A stretch of 64,000 bases of DNA from Oscillatoria sp. SIO1A7 (GTDB taxonomy: Bacteria; Cyanobacteriota; Cyanobacteriia; Cyanobacteriales; Laspinemataceae). Shown here one piece after another: positions 51,989 to 61,842 of this stretch. Under the pieces are notes generated by a model. The model was not told where the DNA came from, searched no databases, and saw only the letters and a list, made by a program, of their open reading frames with translations. The translations under genes and the position numbers were made by a program. The DNA is taken from NCBI GenBank assembly GCA_010672965.1, contig JAAHFN010000023.1, forward strand, positions 107,138 to 171,137. The letters are read 5' to 3'. Numbering within the stretch: position 1 is the first letter of the stretch; each line of letters starts with the position of its first letter.

Positions 51989-53116
51989 CTAACTGTCGCC
52001 GGGTCGATAAATTTCGCGAATGGTACGATCGCCATTAATCTCGACAACCAAATCCGCGCGATCGGGATTATTGACTAGAGGCGCGATAAACAATTCCGGG
52101 TGCAAGGCTTGCCAAAAATAGCGGACAAATTCCTCAATCTGCTCGTCGCTCATTCCCGACTTGCCCGCAGCAACCATTTCTCGTTCTGCTTGTTGCCGCC
52201 ATTGGACGCTCAGCCGATAGTCCGTCGGATACAGAACTATCAAACTATCCAAGCGCTGCCACAATGGTAAATAAGCTTGCAATCGCCGGTTGCTATCCCG
52301 GGCAAAAGCCCGATCGCTTTCAGTAATAATAGGAGCCGGCGCAGTATCGAAGTTGGCTGGCTCTATGGGTCGCACGCCAACAAACCAACCTTCAAAGAGA
52401 ATAATATCTGCTCTTTCTACTATTTCCGGCTCTGCGCGATCGCCCGCCCCTCCCCAAGCAGACTTATCAAACCGGGGCACTGGGATGGGGTCGGACTGGG
52501 GGGAAACAGAAAGGAGCAGATCGAGAGTCTCTATCCCCAACTCGATATCGTGGGTTCCCGGCGGGCCTCGCCAAACCAAGCGCGGGTCTTGTTTTTGTAA
52601 ATTCTGGCGATCGCTATAAGTCTTGTAGAGGTCATCAATCGAAAGACTGAGAACTCGCCGAGAAGCGTAAGGCCGGGGAGCGTAAGGCAGACCGGGGTAA
52701 GGCGGACCAGAGTCAGGAGGAGAATAGGAGCGATCGCTTTGGCAACTCAGAATTAAACTGAGTATTTTGGTCATGGTTGTTTTTCCCGTTCCCTGCCCCC
52801 CTACTATCCCTTGAATGAGGGGCCGCCCTAACTCTTGCTGGCGTTTGCTTAGAGCGATCGCCAAGGGCAACCAGAGAATCCATAGGGTTTCTAGAAAAGT
52901 TTCCGATCGCGCAAAACCAAACCAGTTTACGGCTTCAAACAGATATCCCCTTTCGGCAATTGCCTCCCTTGCATTCTCGGGAGTTATGCCAAAAGCACGG
53001 GCGCGACGGGCGGCCGCCAGCTCCCAGGTTGCTAGCAGCTCTAACTCTGAGGCTCCGGGTCGCTGCCCCGATGCCCATTTTTCCAAAATTTGCTTCCGCG
53101 ATGGGTCAGGATCCAA
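51989..53116 (-). CDS. Glycerate kinase (plant/cyanobacterial GLYK type)
   Basis: The 375-residue protein phosphorylates D-glycerate to 3-phosphoglycerate, the last step of photorespiratory carbon recovery. The P-loop GGQGTGKTTMTKIL is near residue 110. The family signature SIDDLYKTYSDRQNL is followed by RGPPGTHDIELG. Then RFDKSAWGGAGDR and ADIILFEGWFVGVRP give the phosphoribulokinase/uridine-kinase-type fold used by plant GLYK. The gene overlaps the upstream ycf20 coding sequence by 11 bp, so the two are translationally coupled. The N-terminal 80 residues are helical and ordinary for the cyanobacterial form. A short Pro-rich loop (SPPDSGPPYPGLPYAPRP) looks expanded by repeats. Confidence 0.93.
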   Translation of the reverse strand: MDPDPSRKQILEKWASGQRPGASELELLATWELAAARRARAFGITPENAREAIAERGYLFEAVNWFGFARSETFLETLWILWLPLAIALSKRQQELGRPLIQGIVGGQGTGKTTMTKILSLILSCQSDRSYSPPDSGPPYPGLPYAPRPYASRRVLSLSIDDLYKTYSDRQNLQKQDPRLVWRGPPGTHDIELGIETLDLLLSVSPQSDPIPVPRFDKSAWGGAGDRAEPEIVERADIILFEGWFVGVRPIEPANFDTAPAPIITESDRAFARDSNRRLQAYLPLWQRLDSLIVLYPTDYRLSVQWRQQAEREMVAAGKSGMSDEQIEEFVRYFWQALHPELFIAPLVNNPDRADLVVEINGDRTIREIYRPGDS

Positions 53117-53438
53117 GTTTGAAAGACTCCAGAAACATACTGTAAATCAGACCAATCTTAACTAAATTGAGGCTGCCTCCCAATAGCGATCGCCTTCTAC
53201 TGCGATCGCCTCTATAAAAAAACCAGCTATAGCCTTCGGTAAAAACCACCAAGACTGCGGCAACGGTTACGTCCAAGTCCGCTCGCTGTCCTGCCACACT
53301 AGCAATAAATTCTCCCAAAAAGAAACCAAACAGCAGGCTAATTATCTGAACCGAGGTTCGCCGCCAAGGATTTAGCAACCATTGGTTTAAGCGAGCGAAG
53401 ATAGAATCAAAGATAGTATTGAGACGGGTATTTTGCAT
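53106..53438 (-). CDS. ycf20: Ycf20-like (DUF565) membrane protein
   Basis: The protein has 110 residues from MQNTRLNTIFDSIFARLN. A longer in-frame ATG at 53465 adds nine residues that come from a GGGCATT repeat, so the shorter start is better. It matches the DUF565/Ycf20 pattern, including NPWRRTSVQIISLLFGFFLG, a second membrane helix around LDVTVAAVLVVFTEGYSWFF, and a third near GSLNLVKIGLIYSMFLESFKLG. Ycf20 is linked to photoprotection in green algae, but its molecular role is unknown. Its stop codon overlaps the glycerate kinase start by 11 bp on the same strand, suggesting translational coupling of a photosynthesis-linked pair. Confidence 0.9.
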   Translation of the reverse strand: MQNTRLNTIFDSIFARLNQWLLNPWRRTSVQIISLLFGFFLGEFIASVAGQRADLDVTVAAVLVVFTEGYSWFFYRGDRSRRRSLLGGSLNLVKIGLIYSMFLESFKLGS

Positions 53439-54116
53439 AAAATTAGGAGTTAGGGCATTGGGCATTGGGCATTGGGCATTGGGTAGAGTTTTAACAGGAG
53501 TTACGCATGGGCTCTATATCTGGTAGGGGTCAACGGCCGGAGTACCCCTACATTTAGGTTGACAGAAGACAATTTGCGTAAGTCCTGTTTAAGTTCTTAG
53601 TTTTAATTTTTAATTTTTAATTTTTGAGTTGTATATAGCATTTCTCAAATAGATTGGGTTATCTTCAAGTGCAGTCACCATAATATTTTCACCCATTTCA
53701 TATATATGTACGTTCTTTGAGAACCGCTATAGCTCTTTAATTTAGAACTTAACAAGACTTACGCATTACCTCTACATCTGGTAGGGGTCAACGGCCGTTG
53801 ACCCCTACACTTAGGGTACATCTCTACAATTTGCGTAAATCCTACTTAAAATAGATATTGCGATCGCCAACTTTACTAAGGTCCCTAATTTTCCCTAATA
53901 AACCCAGGACTTACGCAACGACGCTATAAATCGGGGCGAGAGCTGCGCTGACCTTGCGGTGCGCGAGGGGATTGCCCTACAAACAACTAGATATGGATAT
54001 TTTGCTTAAGTCCTGAAACCTAAACCGTCTCCTTGTCTCCTCGTCCGTCCTGAGCCTGTCGAAGGATCACCCGGTCCCCTTGTCCCCCATGCCCAATTCC
54101 CAATTCCCCATGCCCA
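53439..54116. mobile_element. Spacer with three family C inverted-repeat elements
   Basis: Three family C copies lie at 53496-53586, 53754-53843 and 53906-54014. The middle one contains a perfect 28 bp palindrome at 53781-53808 (GTAGGGGTCAACGG and its complement). GGGCATTGGGCATT and CCCAATTCCCAATT tandem units border the two flanking genes. No gene is seen. Confidence 0.8.
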
Positions 54117-56015
54117 ATGCCCAATTCCCAATTCCCAATTCCCAATTCCCAATTCCGTATCTTGTCTGTATTATGGTTACTTTTAATTGGCTCGATCGCA
54201 TTTTTCTGGCATTTAGGCGGAATTGGCTTAGTTGACGAGACGGAACCGCTTTTTGCAGAAGCCGCCCGCCAGATGACAGTAACTGGAGATTGGGTTACCC
54301 CTTATTTTAACGGCGAGACGCGCTTTGACAAACCGCCGCTAATTTATTGGCTGATGGCGATCGCCTATAAACTCGTTGGCGTTAATGAATGGGCCGTCAG
54401 ACTGCCTTCGGCTTTAGCAGCGATCGCCCTGATGCTATTCGTCTTTTTTACTCTAATCGGGATTGGTAATATCAATGCCCAATCCAACAACTCCCAAGCT
54501 CAAAACTCCCAATCCAAAAACTCCCAATCCAACAACTCCCAATCCAACAACTCCCAATCCAAAAACTTCCAACCCAAAAACTTCCACACTAAAACTGCCT
54601 TTCGTACTACCGCTTTGTTGAGTGCGGCAATGATGGCGATGAATATAGAAACCATTGCTTGGGGACGGATTGGCGTTTCGGACATGCTCCTGACTGGTTG
54701 CATCTGTTCGGCATTGCTAGCTTTTTTCCTAGGATACGCAGAATCGGAGAGATACGCAGAATCCGGGCTGCCTCAAGGATGGCTGCCTCCAGGATGGTAT
54801 TTAGCTTTTTACATTCTTATGGCCTTAGCAGTCTTGACTAAAGGTCCTATTGGAATTGTCTTGCCCCTGCTGATTATCGGTTGCTTTTTAATATATGTGG
54901 GCAAATTGGGGGAAGTTCTCAGAGAAATCAAACCTATCTCGGGAATGCTGGTTTTTTTAGCGATCGCCGTGCCCTGGTATATCTTAGTTATTGCAGCCAA
55001 TGGGGAAAATTATATTAACAGTTTCTTTGGCTATCACAACTTTGAAAGATTTACCCGAGTAGTCAATCGCCACGGAGAGCCTTGGTACTTTTACTTTGGG
55101 GTCGTACTGCTCGGATTCGCCCCTTGGTCTGTCTATTTGCCCCTAGCGATCGCTCGGCTCCAATTTTGGAAGCGCAAGCTCTGGTGCAAACAACCGCGAT
55201 CGAAACAACTGGGTCTATTTGTCTTATTCTGGTTTTTGGCAGTTTTTGGTTTTTTCAGCATAGCCGCCACCAAGCTACCCAGCTACGTCTTACCTCTAAT
55301 GCCCGCTGCCGCTATTCTAGTCGCCCTTTTATTTACAGCGGATATTACTGCCGATAGCTCGAACCTCGACCCTTTCCCCTCTAAACGTCTTTCCTTATTA
55401 CCGAGCGCTTTTGTCAATATAGTTTTTCTCTTGCTCTTGGCTGGCGCGCTCTTGTATCTTCCTCAGATACTAGAAACAGATCCGGCCATGCCCAACTTTC
55501 CACAACTCTTGCAAGAGTCTGGCGCTCTCTATGCGGGTGCCGCAATCTTGGCCGCCACCGCTGCCTTGGCTGCTATTTTTTCCCTGCAAAAGCGCTGGCG
55601 CTGGTTGTGGAGCTATAACTTAGTGGGATTTATCGCTTTTTTATTGTTCGCACTGATGCCAACGATTGTCCTATTCGATGCCGATCGCCAGCTTCCCTTG
55701 CGACAAATAGCAGAAATAATCGTCCAAGAGAAGCACCCCGAAGAAGAGACGATTATGATTGCCTTTGAAAAACCCAGTTTAGTATTTTACACCCAAGAGC
55801 CGATTACCTTCTTTCGCCGCTCCACCAACGCTCGCGAATACCTACAAAAGCAGGCGGCAAGCCAGGGAAAACCAAGTTCCGTGCTGATTCTAGGTTGGCC
55901 AAACAAACTTAGAGGTGCGGGATTGCGACCCAAGCATTACCAGGATATCTTTTACCAAATCGGGTCTTATCAATTAGTGCGAGTTGACAAGCAGGTTTTT
56001 CTCGATGTTAACTGA
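54117..56015 (+). CDS. GT39/ArnT-like membrane glycosyltransferase
   Basis: The 632-residue polytopic protein is of the PMT/ArnT group, which transfers sugars from polyprenyl-phosphate donors outside the membrane. The catalytic acidic loop appears as [16 protein letters not shown] near residue 40. It is followed by [18 protein letters not shown], which is the classic family segment. About twelve membrane helices follow. The first 16 residues are translated CCCAATT repeat, so the true start may be a TTG at about codon 18 (LSVLWLLLI). Residues 119-158 are an in-frame minisatellite of [14 protein letters not shown] units, sitting in an outer loop and not found in normal homologues. It is monocistronic. 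Target and sugar are unknown. Confidence 0.87.
   Translation: MPNSQFPIPNSQFRILSVLWLLLIGSIAFFWHLGGIGLVDETEPLFAEAARQMTVTGDWVTPYFNGETRFDKPPLIYWLMAIAYKLVGVNEWAVRLPSALAAIALMLFVFFTLIGIGNINAQSNNSQAQNSQSKNSQSNNSQSNNSQSKNFQPKNFHTKTAFRTTALLSAAMMAMNIETIAWGRIGVSDMLLTGCICSALLAFFLGYAESERYAESGLPQGWLPPGWYLAFYILMALAVLTKGPIGIVLPLLIIGCFLIYVGKLGEVLREIKPISGMLVFLAIAVPWYILVIAANGENYINSFFGYHNFERFTRVVNRHGEPWYFYFGVVLLGFAPWSVYLPLAIARLQFWKRKLWCKQPRSKQLGLFVLFWFLAVFGFFSIAATKLPSYVLPLMPAAAILVALLFTADITADSSNLDPFPSKRLSLLPSAFVNIVFLLLLAGALLYLPQILETDPAMPNFPQLLQESGALYAGAAILAATAALAAIFSLQKRWRWLWSYNLVGFIAFLLFALMPTIVLFDADRQLPLRQIAEIIVQEKHPEEETIMIAFEKPSLVFYTQEPITFFRRSTNAREYLQKQAASQGKPSSVLILGWPNKLRGAGLRPKHYQDIFYQIGSYQLVRVDKQVFLDVN
54469..54590. 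repeat. In-frame 15 bp minisatellite in the GT39 gene
   Basis: Units CAACTCCCAATCCAA and variants repeat about eight times, encoding NSQSN-type pentapeptides. The same CCCAATTCC words occur in the upstream spacer. Confidence 0.85.
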
Positions 56016-56547
56016 TAGCCAGAGACCCGGTTTTTCAACAATACCTTCGCCAAAACGCAAAAACACCTTATTTTTAGGTTCCTCCCGGGAACGAAACACA
56101 ACAAATGCGAGGTCTAATGCCAACGTCAGATCCCCCCAACTCCCCTTAAAAAGGGGGGCTTATATCATGTCAGTTTGAATGCCCAAAAAAAAAATCGAGT
56201 TCTGCGTAGGACGGGCGTCCCGCCTGTCCGCTTGGTCTGGTAGAGACTTTTCGCTGGTCCCGTCCTACAAGAGATTACAATTTTTTCTGTGGTTATTTAA
56301 CCGGACTTGATATTAAGAGAGTTGGGGGTATCGTCCCCTGGGGCGAATAGCTATTGAGAGATTCAGAGCTTAGCCCCCCTTTTTAAGCTTTTTAAGGGGG
56401 GGTTGGGGGGATAGTCCCCTGGGGCAAATAGGCGAAGCTATTGTTATATATTCTTAACTAATAATTTTTGGAGAGCCAGAAACTGATAGCCAGAAACTGA
56501 TAGCCAGAGACCCGGTTTTTTCAAAAAACCGGGTCTCTTATATATTC
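56016..56547. repeat. Spacer with family A, CCCCCCTT and CCCGG elements
   Basis: There is a family A copy at about 56164-56315, right end AACCGGACTTGATAT. CCCCCCAACTCCCCTTAAAAAG and AAGCTTTTTAAGGGGGG palindromic pieces (56131-56160, 56372-56432) match those at 8939-9045. The complete CCCGG hairpin at 56507-56537 separates the two convergent genes, and its stem runs GAGACCCGG/CCGGGTCTC. No gene is seen. Confidence 0.8.
56507..56537. terminator. CCCGG hairpin between convergent genes
   Basis: The near-perfect stem AGAGACCCGGTTTTT/AAAAACCGGGTCTCT has almost no loop and lies 10 bp from the hybrid kinase stop. It would work as a bidirectional terminator. Confidence 0.65.
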
Positions 56548-59500
56548 TTATATATGAGGATGTTCGAGGACTTGATTAATTTCCTCTAGCAATTCTGTCA
56601 TAGAGATAGAAGGGGGCAAGATTGTGGTAGATATAGCCTCCAGTACAGATTCTAAATCTTGTCCTTGTCTCCAAGGTATTTCTGATTCTACAGAAGGTTC
56701 TACAGAACTAGACCAGCGCCTATCTAGCACTAGAATTGGGGGTTTATCCGCCACCTGTCCTAAAGCAGCCATAACCTTAAGCAGTTTTGGAGAGGCTCGC
56801 GAAGACCGCAAGCAAATCAAAAGTAAGTCAACGCTTTGGTGCTGCAATTGGCCCCAAACTTCCGACCAATAATAGCCTCTCAAAGCCTTAAATCCAGCGG
56901 TTTGCAGGTACTGAATCAATGCTGGCAGCCAGGGCAACTTTTCCGCCGAAGTCTGGGTAAAAGGGAAATTACGCTTTGGCTCTTGGTCTGGAGTCTCCAA
57001 CTCAGAAAACTCTGGCAAGCTGGATAGGTCCACCACTAAAATACTGCGTTTTTCTCTCATCCCTGCGGCCACTTGGATGACCTGCCACAAGTAATTAGCA
57101 GGGGGATAGCTAGAAATGCTGCTCTCGGGAGAGCGATCGCTTGCTGCTTCCGTAGCTGATTTGGGCGAAGGCATTTCTCCCCGTGCAGTTTCCGAGTCTT
57201 CTATCGAAGTTGCCAAGCAGGGAAATACAGTTAATCCCGGTATTTGGTTGGCGGCCTGAGTAGTCTGGCGATCGAGGGTAACAATCGGCAAAGCACTTAG
57301 AGAGGAAAGCTCGCATATCTGTTGGAGCAAAACAGTAGGATTCGGTAAGCTGGAGTTGGTATCCAGCAACATTACATCCGGCTGCCAAATTCTCACTAGC
57401 AGTTCTGCTTGCTCCAAATCTTCTGCTTCCAGAATTCGATAGCCATTGCCATTAGGGCGATTGGCAGCTTCGGCCAACAGAACGTTGTAGTTTGGGGGGT
57501 TAGGGGATTCGATGCTCGCGGCTAGGTGCAGAATAGTCAGCTTGGTCGAGGGGAAGCTTTCCCCATCGGGCGCCTGCTGGGACATTAAGGGTTCGAGCTG
57601 TTTTCGCAGGGCACCCTCAACTACTGGCAAACTCAAAAAGCCATCGGCATTATTGTCTTGGGCTCGTTCCTCCTCCGCAACCGTTCCCATGACGATCGCC
57701 GGAATATGGCGAGTATGCGGATCTGATTTGAGCAGGGTCAAGACATCCCAACCCGAGAGCAGAGGCAATAAAGGATTGACGAATACTACCTTTGGCTGTA
57801 ACCGACGGGCTTTTTCTAGGGCCTCCGTGCCAGCGCGGGCGATCGCAACCCGAAAGCCCAAGGCGTGCAGTTGGCCGGTCAAGCTTTCAATAAATCGCGG
57901 CACTGTTTCGACAATCAATACCAAGCGTTTATCCCGTACTCCTGGAAATGTAGAAGTTTGGGGAGGAGCAGGGGGCAGCAGGATAGTAAACTGACTGCCA
58001 AAACCTTCTTTAGACATAAAAGTCACATCTCCGCCGTGGGCTCTTGCGATGCCCCGAACCAGTACCAGTCCCAAACCCGTTCCTTCAAATTGGCGAGTAA
58101 GGGTGTTTTCTAGTTGTTGGAATTTTTGAAAGATCAAGTGCTGTTTTTCGTGGGGGATGCCCGCGCCGGTATCCCAGACTGTAAAAGCAATCCACCCCGA
58201 CCACCGAGAAACCCGTAGGCCGATTTTTCCCGTTGGCAGCGTAAATTTCAGAGCATTAGACAGCAGATTGCACAGCATTTGTCGCAAGCGCAACTCGTCA
58301 GCAACGATAAAGTCCAGGCCGCTTTCAATGTCCAAGGTAAATAGAGGTTCCTCGCCGATGCCATCCTCCTCCGTGCTTAGCGCTACCCGGTAGGCTTGCT
58401 GCGCTTGTTCAAAAGCCCGCTCGCATACCCCCTTAATTTGGACGGGTTCGGGAATCAGCTCCATTTGACCCGTTTCCATTCGGGTTAAATCCAAAATGTC
58501 ATTGACCACTGCCATCAGATGCCGTCCGCTGCGATAAATCATCTGGGCATAGCGAGCTTGGCGATCGTTGAGTTGCCCGAGGCTTCTATCTTTGAGCAAG
58601 CTCGACAGTCCTAAGACAGAGGTCAAAGGGGTTTTTAGTTCGTGGCTAATACAGGCTAAAAATTCATCCTTAAGACGGTTGAGCTGCACTAAATCGGCAT
58701 TCTTTGCTGCTAGGTCCTTTGCTAGTTGCATGCGATCGCCCACATCCTGAGCCAACACCAGCCATTTAGGAATTGCTTCAGCATTCGATAATACTTCCCT
58801 TGCTCGTTCCCGCTCTTCCCACTCCTCCCGATCGTATTGGTTTGCCGAGCAACTCGATTCTGTTGGCAATTGGGACGGTCCCTTATGCGTCCCATCATAT
58901 CTATCCTCAAGCTCGACGTTTCCTAGGGCTCCCGCTGAGGATTCTATCGCCAAAGGAATTTTCAGAAATTGCCAAACCCTTTCCCTGTTGGAAGGCAGCG
59001 GGCACATACCCAAGCTACTAACTGGTTCTAGCTCTCTCTCGTAGGCTGTAGGGCCGCCTTGCCCCGAAGGGGCGGCTACGCCTACGGTGTAGGGTGTAGG
59101 GGGGAGAGAAATCGCCTCATCTCCCTTGTCCCCCTCGTCCCCCTTGTCCTCCTCATGCATCTGGCTGCTAGGAATAAATGTCGAGCTATCTAGCAGATTT
59201 CCTAAAGATTCCTCCTCTGATTCCCGGCCTAAGGGACTCGACTCTTCTTTTGCTATGGGGGAGCCCACACAAGTACGCCATGCAAAATTTTCTGCCATAA
59301 TTTTGCCGTCTGCGGCTTGTAACCTTACGGGTAAAGGCAGTTGTTCTAAAAGTTGTCTCAGAGTATAGAAAGTACCCCCAGGAGAGAGAGGCAGGGGGGG
59401 AGGGGGAGGAGGGGAGGCGAAAGAAAAGTTGCAGTTTAGCGCCATGAATTTTAGCAAGCGCTTTGAGTCTAAAAGTCCCAACAATTTTCCCGCCCTGTTT

Positions 59501-59874
59501 ACTAGGCCCCAATCTTCCAATAGCAAGTTTTGCTTCTCTTGCTGGCGGGCTCTTGCCCAGAATTGGCTTAAGTTTATATGGGCAGGCAAGATCTCGATGG
59601 GTTGAATTGGCGATGGATCCAGCCCGGATAGGGGTCTATCCCAAAAGGACTCTCCTTGGCCTGCGTTATCTCGGGAGATTAAGTAAGGCATTAAACTATG
59701 CAGCCGGATTGCTCCCACCGGAAGTTCTTTGTCGTTCACAACGACAATCGCCTCCCCCCATAATTCTCCCTGGCTAGCTACTAGCTGCGATCGCAACTCT
59801 GCTAAACTGACTGTTAGCCTCACTTGGGGCACTGGCGTAATAAATTCTTCCAAATGGAGGTTAGTTGCGGACAT
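56548..59874 (-). CDS. Hybrid histidine kinase with three receiver-like domains, divergent from kaiA
   Basis: In this 1108-residue protein, residues 1-165 look like a pair of CBS-type modules (LPVGAIRLHSLMPYLI, NRAGKLLGLLDSKRLLKFM). A PAS-like region follows, with an in-frame repeat insert at about 237-279 (bases 59038-59162). A coiled coil leads to HisKA with CISHELKTPLTS (His411) and a HATPase (RQMLCNLLSNALKFT, DTGAGIPHEK, GTGLGLVL). Three receiver-like modules follow. The first has Asn700 instead of the phospho-Asp (VFVNPLLPLLSG). The second keeps Asp838 (LLDTNSSLPNP). The third has lost the acceptor (LLICLRSSRA). Pseudo-receivers are known in clock proteins KaiA and CikA. Its divergence from kaiABC across 425 bp suggests, but does not prove, a clock input or output kinase. 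Confidence 0.88.
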   Translation of the reverse strand: MSATNLHLEEFITPVPQVRLTVSLAELRSQLVASQGELWGEAIVVVNDKELPVGAIRLHSLMPYLISRDNAGQGESFWDRPLSGLDPSPIQPIEILPAHINLSQFWARARQQEKQNLLLEDWGLVNRAGKLLGLLDSKRLLKFMALNCNFSFASPPPPPPLPLSPGGTFYTLRQLLEQLPLPVRLQAADGKIMAENFAWRTCVGSPIAKEESSPLGRESEEESLGNLLDSSTFIPSSQMHEEDKGDEGDKGDEAISLPPTPYTVGVAAPSGQGGPTAYERELEPVSSLGMCPLPSNRERVWQFLKIPLAIESSAGALGNVELEDRYDGTHKGPSQLPTESSCSANQYDREEWEERERAREVLSNAEAIPKWLVLAQDVGDRMQLAKDLAAKNADLVQLNRLKDEFLACISHELKTPLTSVLGLSSLLKDRSLGQLNDRQARYAQMIYRSGRHLMAVVNDILDLTRMETGQMELIPEPVQIKGVCERAFEQAQQAYRVALSTEEDGIGEEPLFTLDIESGLDFIVADELRLRQMLCNLLSNALKFTLPTGKIGLRVSRWSGWIAFTVWDTGAGIPHEKQHLIFQKFQQLENTLTRQFEGTGLGLVLVRGIARAHGGDVTFMSKEGFGSQFTILLPPAPPQTSTFPGVRDKRLVLIVETVPRFIESLTGQLHALGFRVAIARAGTEALEKARRLQPKVVFVNPLLPLLSGWDVLTLLKSDPHTRHIPAIVMGTVAEEERAQDNNADGFLSLPVVEGALRKQLEPLMSQQAPDGESFPSTKLTILHLAASIESPNPPNYNVLLAEAANRPNGNGYRILEAEDLEQAELLVRIWQPDVMLLDTNSSLPNPTVLLQQICELSSLSALPIVTLDRQTTQAANQIPGLTVFPCLATSIEDSETARGEMPSPKSATEAASDRSPESSISSYPPANYLWQVIQVAAGMREKRSILVVDLSSLPEFSELETPDQEPKRNFPFTQTSAEKLPWLPALIQYLQTAGFKALRGYYWSEVWGQLQHQSVDLLLICLRSSRASPKLLKVMAALGQVADKPPILVLDRRWSSSVEPSVESEIPWRQGQDLESVLEAISTTILPPSISMTELLEEINQVLEHPHI

Positions 59875-60300
59875 GGGAAAAAATTAAGTCAAATTCTGAC
59901 AATCATTGGGCAAGGGAGCGAGCTGGTTTTTGGGGCAATTGGCAAGCTTTGCGATAGTCTGTTTTCATTTTGGCTGCAAAGCAAGGCTCCTCATAACTCT
60001 TAACCCTAATTTTCATCGCGGCGAGAGCCATAGCTTTCATCAAGTCAAAGAATCTTGGCCAATATCCCAATGGTCCTTTTCTCCTAAAACCTAGGTTTTC
60101 GCTTTCTGCCTTTGCGGTAGGGCGATCGCTCTTGACTTGCTATGCTATTACCATAACGCTATGCTGTCTCTTTGATAGTTGTTGATTCAAATTTTAACAA
60201 ATGTTAAGATAACGCGATAGCTGCCAATTTCAGATCGCGTGCTTTTTTTACCGCTCGATTCGCTGTCTGCTTTTAAACCCAAACTTTATATTATACGGTT
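59875..60300. promoter_or_regulatory. Divergent promoter region of the hybrid kinase and kaiA
   Basis: The 426 bp spacer is free of the usual repeat families. AT-rich stretches (TTTAACAAATGTTAAGATAA near 60192; TTTATATTATACGG just before kaiA) are likely promoter parts. I could not assign exact -10/-35 boxes. Confidence 0.45.
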
Positions 60301-61251
60301 TTGCGCCCCCAATTATCTGTTTATACTTTATTGCGTTCTGAGAATCTGGCTATCTCCCTAACGGAGTCTTTGGCTGCCGAACGCTATGTAGTTACCCATT
60401 GCCAATCTGAGTCTGCGTTTTTAGAACTCCTGGCACTAAACAAGCAACATATAGATTGTATAGTTTTAGAAGCCTACCCGACTTTGGTGGATTTGGCAAA
60501 TCGACTGCACCAGCAAGCCACCTTATTTCCGGCAACGATTATTTACGAACAATCCAAAAAAACAGGAGATAGCTCTGGCTCCGCAGAGAAAATCTATCCG
60601 GAAGAAGGGCTAGGAGGTGGGGGTCTTCAAGATGCAAGAAGTTCCCAAAAAGACAATGCCCTCTACGGAGGTGCATTATACCACGAGGCTGAGGTGCGAA
60701 TGTATGCCAGCCAGATCGGCGAGATAGCCCGCTACGTTGAGGAAGCGATAACTCAATTTCTCAATCTCTCCCCCACCCCTCGCTTAACAGAAACTTCAGA
60801 ACCTGCTAATGGCCAGTCCGATTCAAGTTCCCAAGACTTTCTTTATTTGCAGCAGCGTCGGTTGGCGGAAAAATTGAGGGAGAGATTAGGATACCTAGGC
60901 GTGTATTATAAAAGAAACCCACAACGTTTTCTTCGCAATCTGCCAGCCCAGGACAGAAAAAAATTTATAGAAAGATTAAAATCAGATTACAGAGATATAG
61001 TATTGAACTATTTTGAAAATACTAGCAATCTAAATCAAATTATAGATGAATTTGTTAATTATGCTTTTTTTGCCGATGTTTCGGTAACTCAAATTGTAGA
61101 AATTCATATGCAATTAATGGAGGATTTTTCTAATCATCTAAAACTGGAAGGCCGCAGCGCTGAAGTCCTAACCGATTATCGACTAACTCTGCTGGATGTC
61201 ATTGCTCATCTCTGCGAAATGTATCGTCGCTCTATTCCCAGAGACACTTAA
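60301..61251 (+). CDS. kaiA: Circadian clock protein KaiA
   Basis: KaiA stimulates KaiC autophosphorylation by binding its C-terminal tail. The 316-residue protein has an N-terminal pseudo-receiver (residues 1-150, VYTLLRSENLAISLTESLAA; IDCIVLEAYPTL) and a C-terminal helical KaiC-binding domain. The latter is very conserved: LGYLGVYYKRNPQRFLRNLP, NLNQIIDEFVNYAFFADV, VVEIHMQLMEDFSNHLKLEG, and DYRLTLLDVIAHLCEMYRRS. The start codon is TTG: an in-frame TAA lies nine codons upstream with no ATG or GTG between, and the first dozen residues align without gaps with the start of Synechococcus KaiA as I recall it. A Gly-rich linker (EEGLGGGGLQDARSS) makes it about 30 residues longer than that protein. 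It leads the kaiABC cluster. Confidence 0.96.
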   Translation: MRPQLSVYTLLRSENLAISLTESLAAERYVVTHCQSESAFLELLALNKQHIDCIVLEAYPTLVDLANRLHQQATLFPATIIYEQSKKTGDSSGSAEKIYPEEGLGGGGLQDARSSQKDNALYGGALYHEAEVRMYASQIGEIARYVEEAITQFLNLSPTPRLTETSEPANGQSDSSSQDFLYLQQRRLAEKLRERLGYLGVYYKRNPQRFLRNLPAQDRKKFIERLKSDYRDIVLNYFENTSNLNQIIDEFVNYAFFADVSVTQIVEIHMQLMEDFSNHLKLEGRSAEVLTDYRLTLLDVIAHLCEMYRRSIPRDT

Positions 61252-61425
61252 TATAGCATCGATGTTGTTGTATTAAGTTACGATCAATTAAAATGCAGTC
61301 ATCACAAGGGTTTAAGGTACTTAAAATGTATATTGATAGCCACTATATATTATCGTCCTCCCTAGCAAAATAGCCAAGTTGTAAAAATAATCTCAGTAGC
61401 TTACAAGCTAGCATTAATAAAATAT
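61252..61425. promoter_or_regulatory. Spacer between kaiA and kaiB, probable kaiBC promoter
   Basis: The 174 bp AT-rich spacer contains TTGTAAAAATAATC and TAATAAAATATATGAG near the kaiB start. In Synechococcus kaiBC has its own rhythmic promoter, so one is likely here, but exact boxes cannot be fixed. Confidence 0.4.
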
Positions 61426-61740
61426 ATGAGTACCCCCAAAAGAACCTATGTTTTGAAATTGTATGTGGCAGGCAATACTCCCAACTCTGTCAGAGCCTTA
61501 AAAACCCTGAAGAATCTGCTAGAACAGGAGTTTCAAGGCGTCTATGCTCTCAAAGTAATCGACGTACTCAAAAATCCGCAGCTAGCTGAGGAAGATAAAA
61601 TATTGGCCACCCCGACTTTGGCTAAAATACTGCCGCCGCCAGTGCGAAAAATTATTGGAGACCTATCAGATAGAGAAAAAGTATTGATAGGTTTGGATTT
61701 GCTATATGAAGAATTGTGCGAATCGGACTCTGGAATTTAG
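61426..61740 (+). CDS. kaiB: Circadian clock protein KaiB
   Basis: KaiB is a fold-switching protein. In its rare thioredoxin-like form it binds the KaiC CI ring, captures KaiA and starts the dephosphorylation phase. The 104-residue protein matches the family throughout: [60 protein letters not shown], and [14 protein letters not shown]. The tail CESDSGI is acidic, as in other KaiB proteins. It lies 174 bp after kaiA and 102 bp before kaiC, all on the plus strand. The gap to kaiC is short enough for one kaiBC transcript. Confidence 0.98.
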   Translation: MSTPKRTYVLKLYVAGNTPNSVRALKTLKNLLEQEFQGVYALKVIDVLKNPQLAEEDKILATPTLAKILPPPVRKIIGDLSDREKVLIGLDLLYEELCESDSGI

Positions 61741-61842
61741 AAAAAGCGGGCATAAACCGGCTGAAGCTATCATATTTGTGTTAAAAAAACAAAATAGTCA
61801 TTCAGCATAGACTATTAATTTCAAATTTAGAGCAAACCAGCT

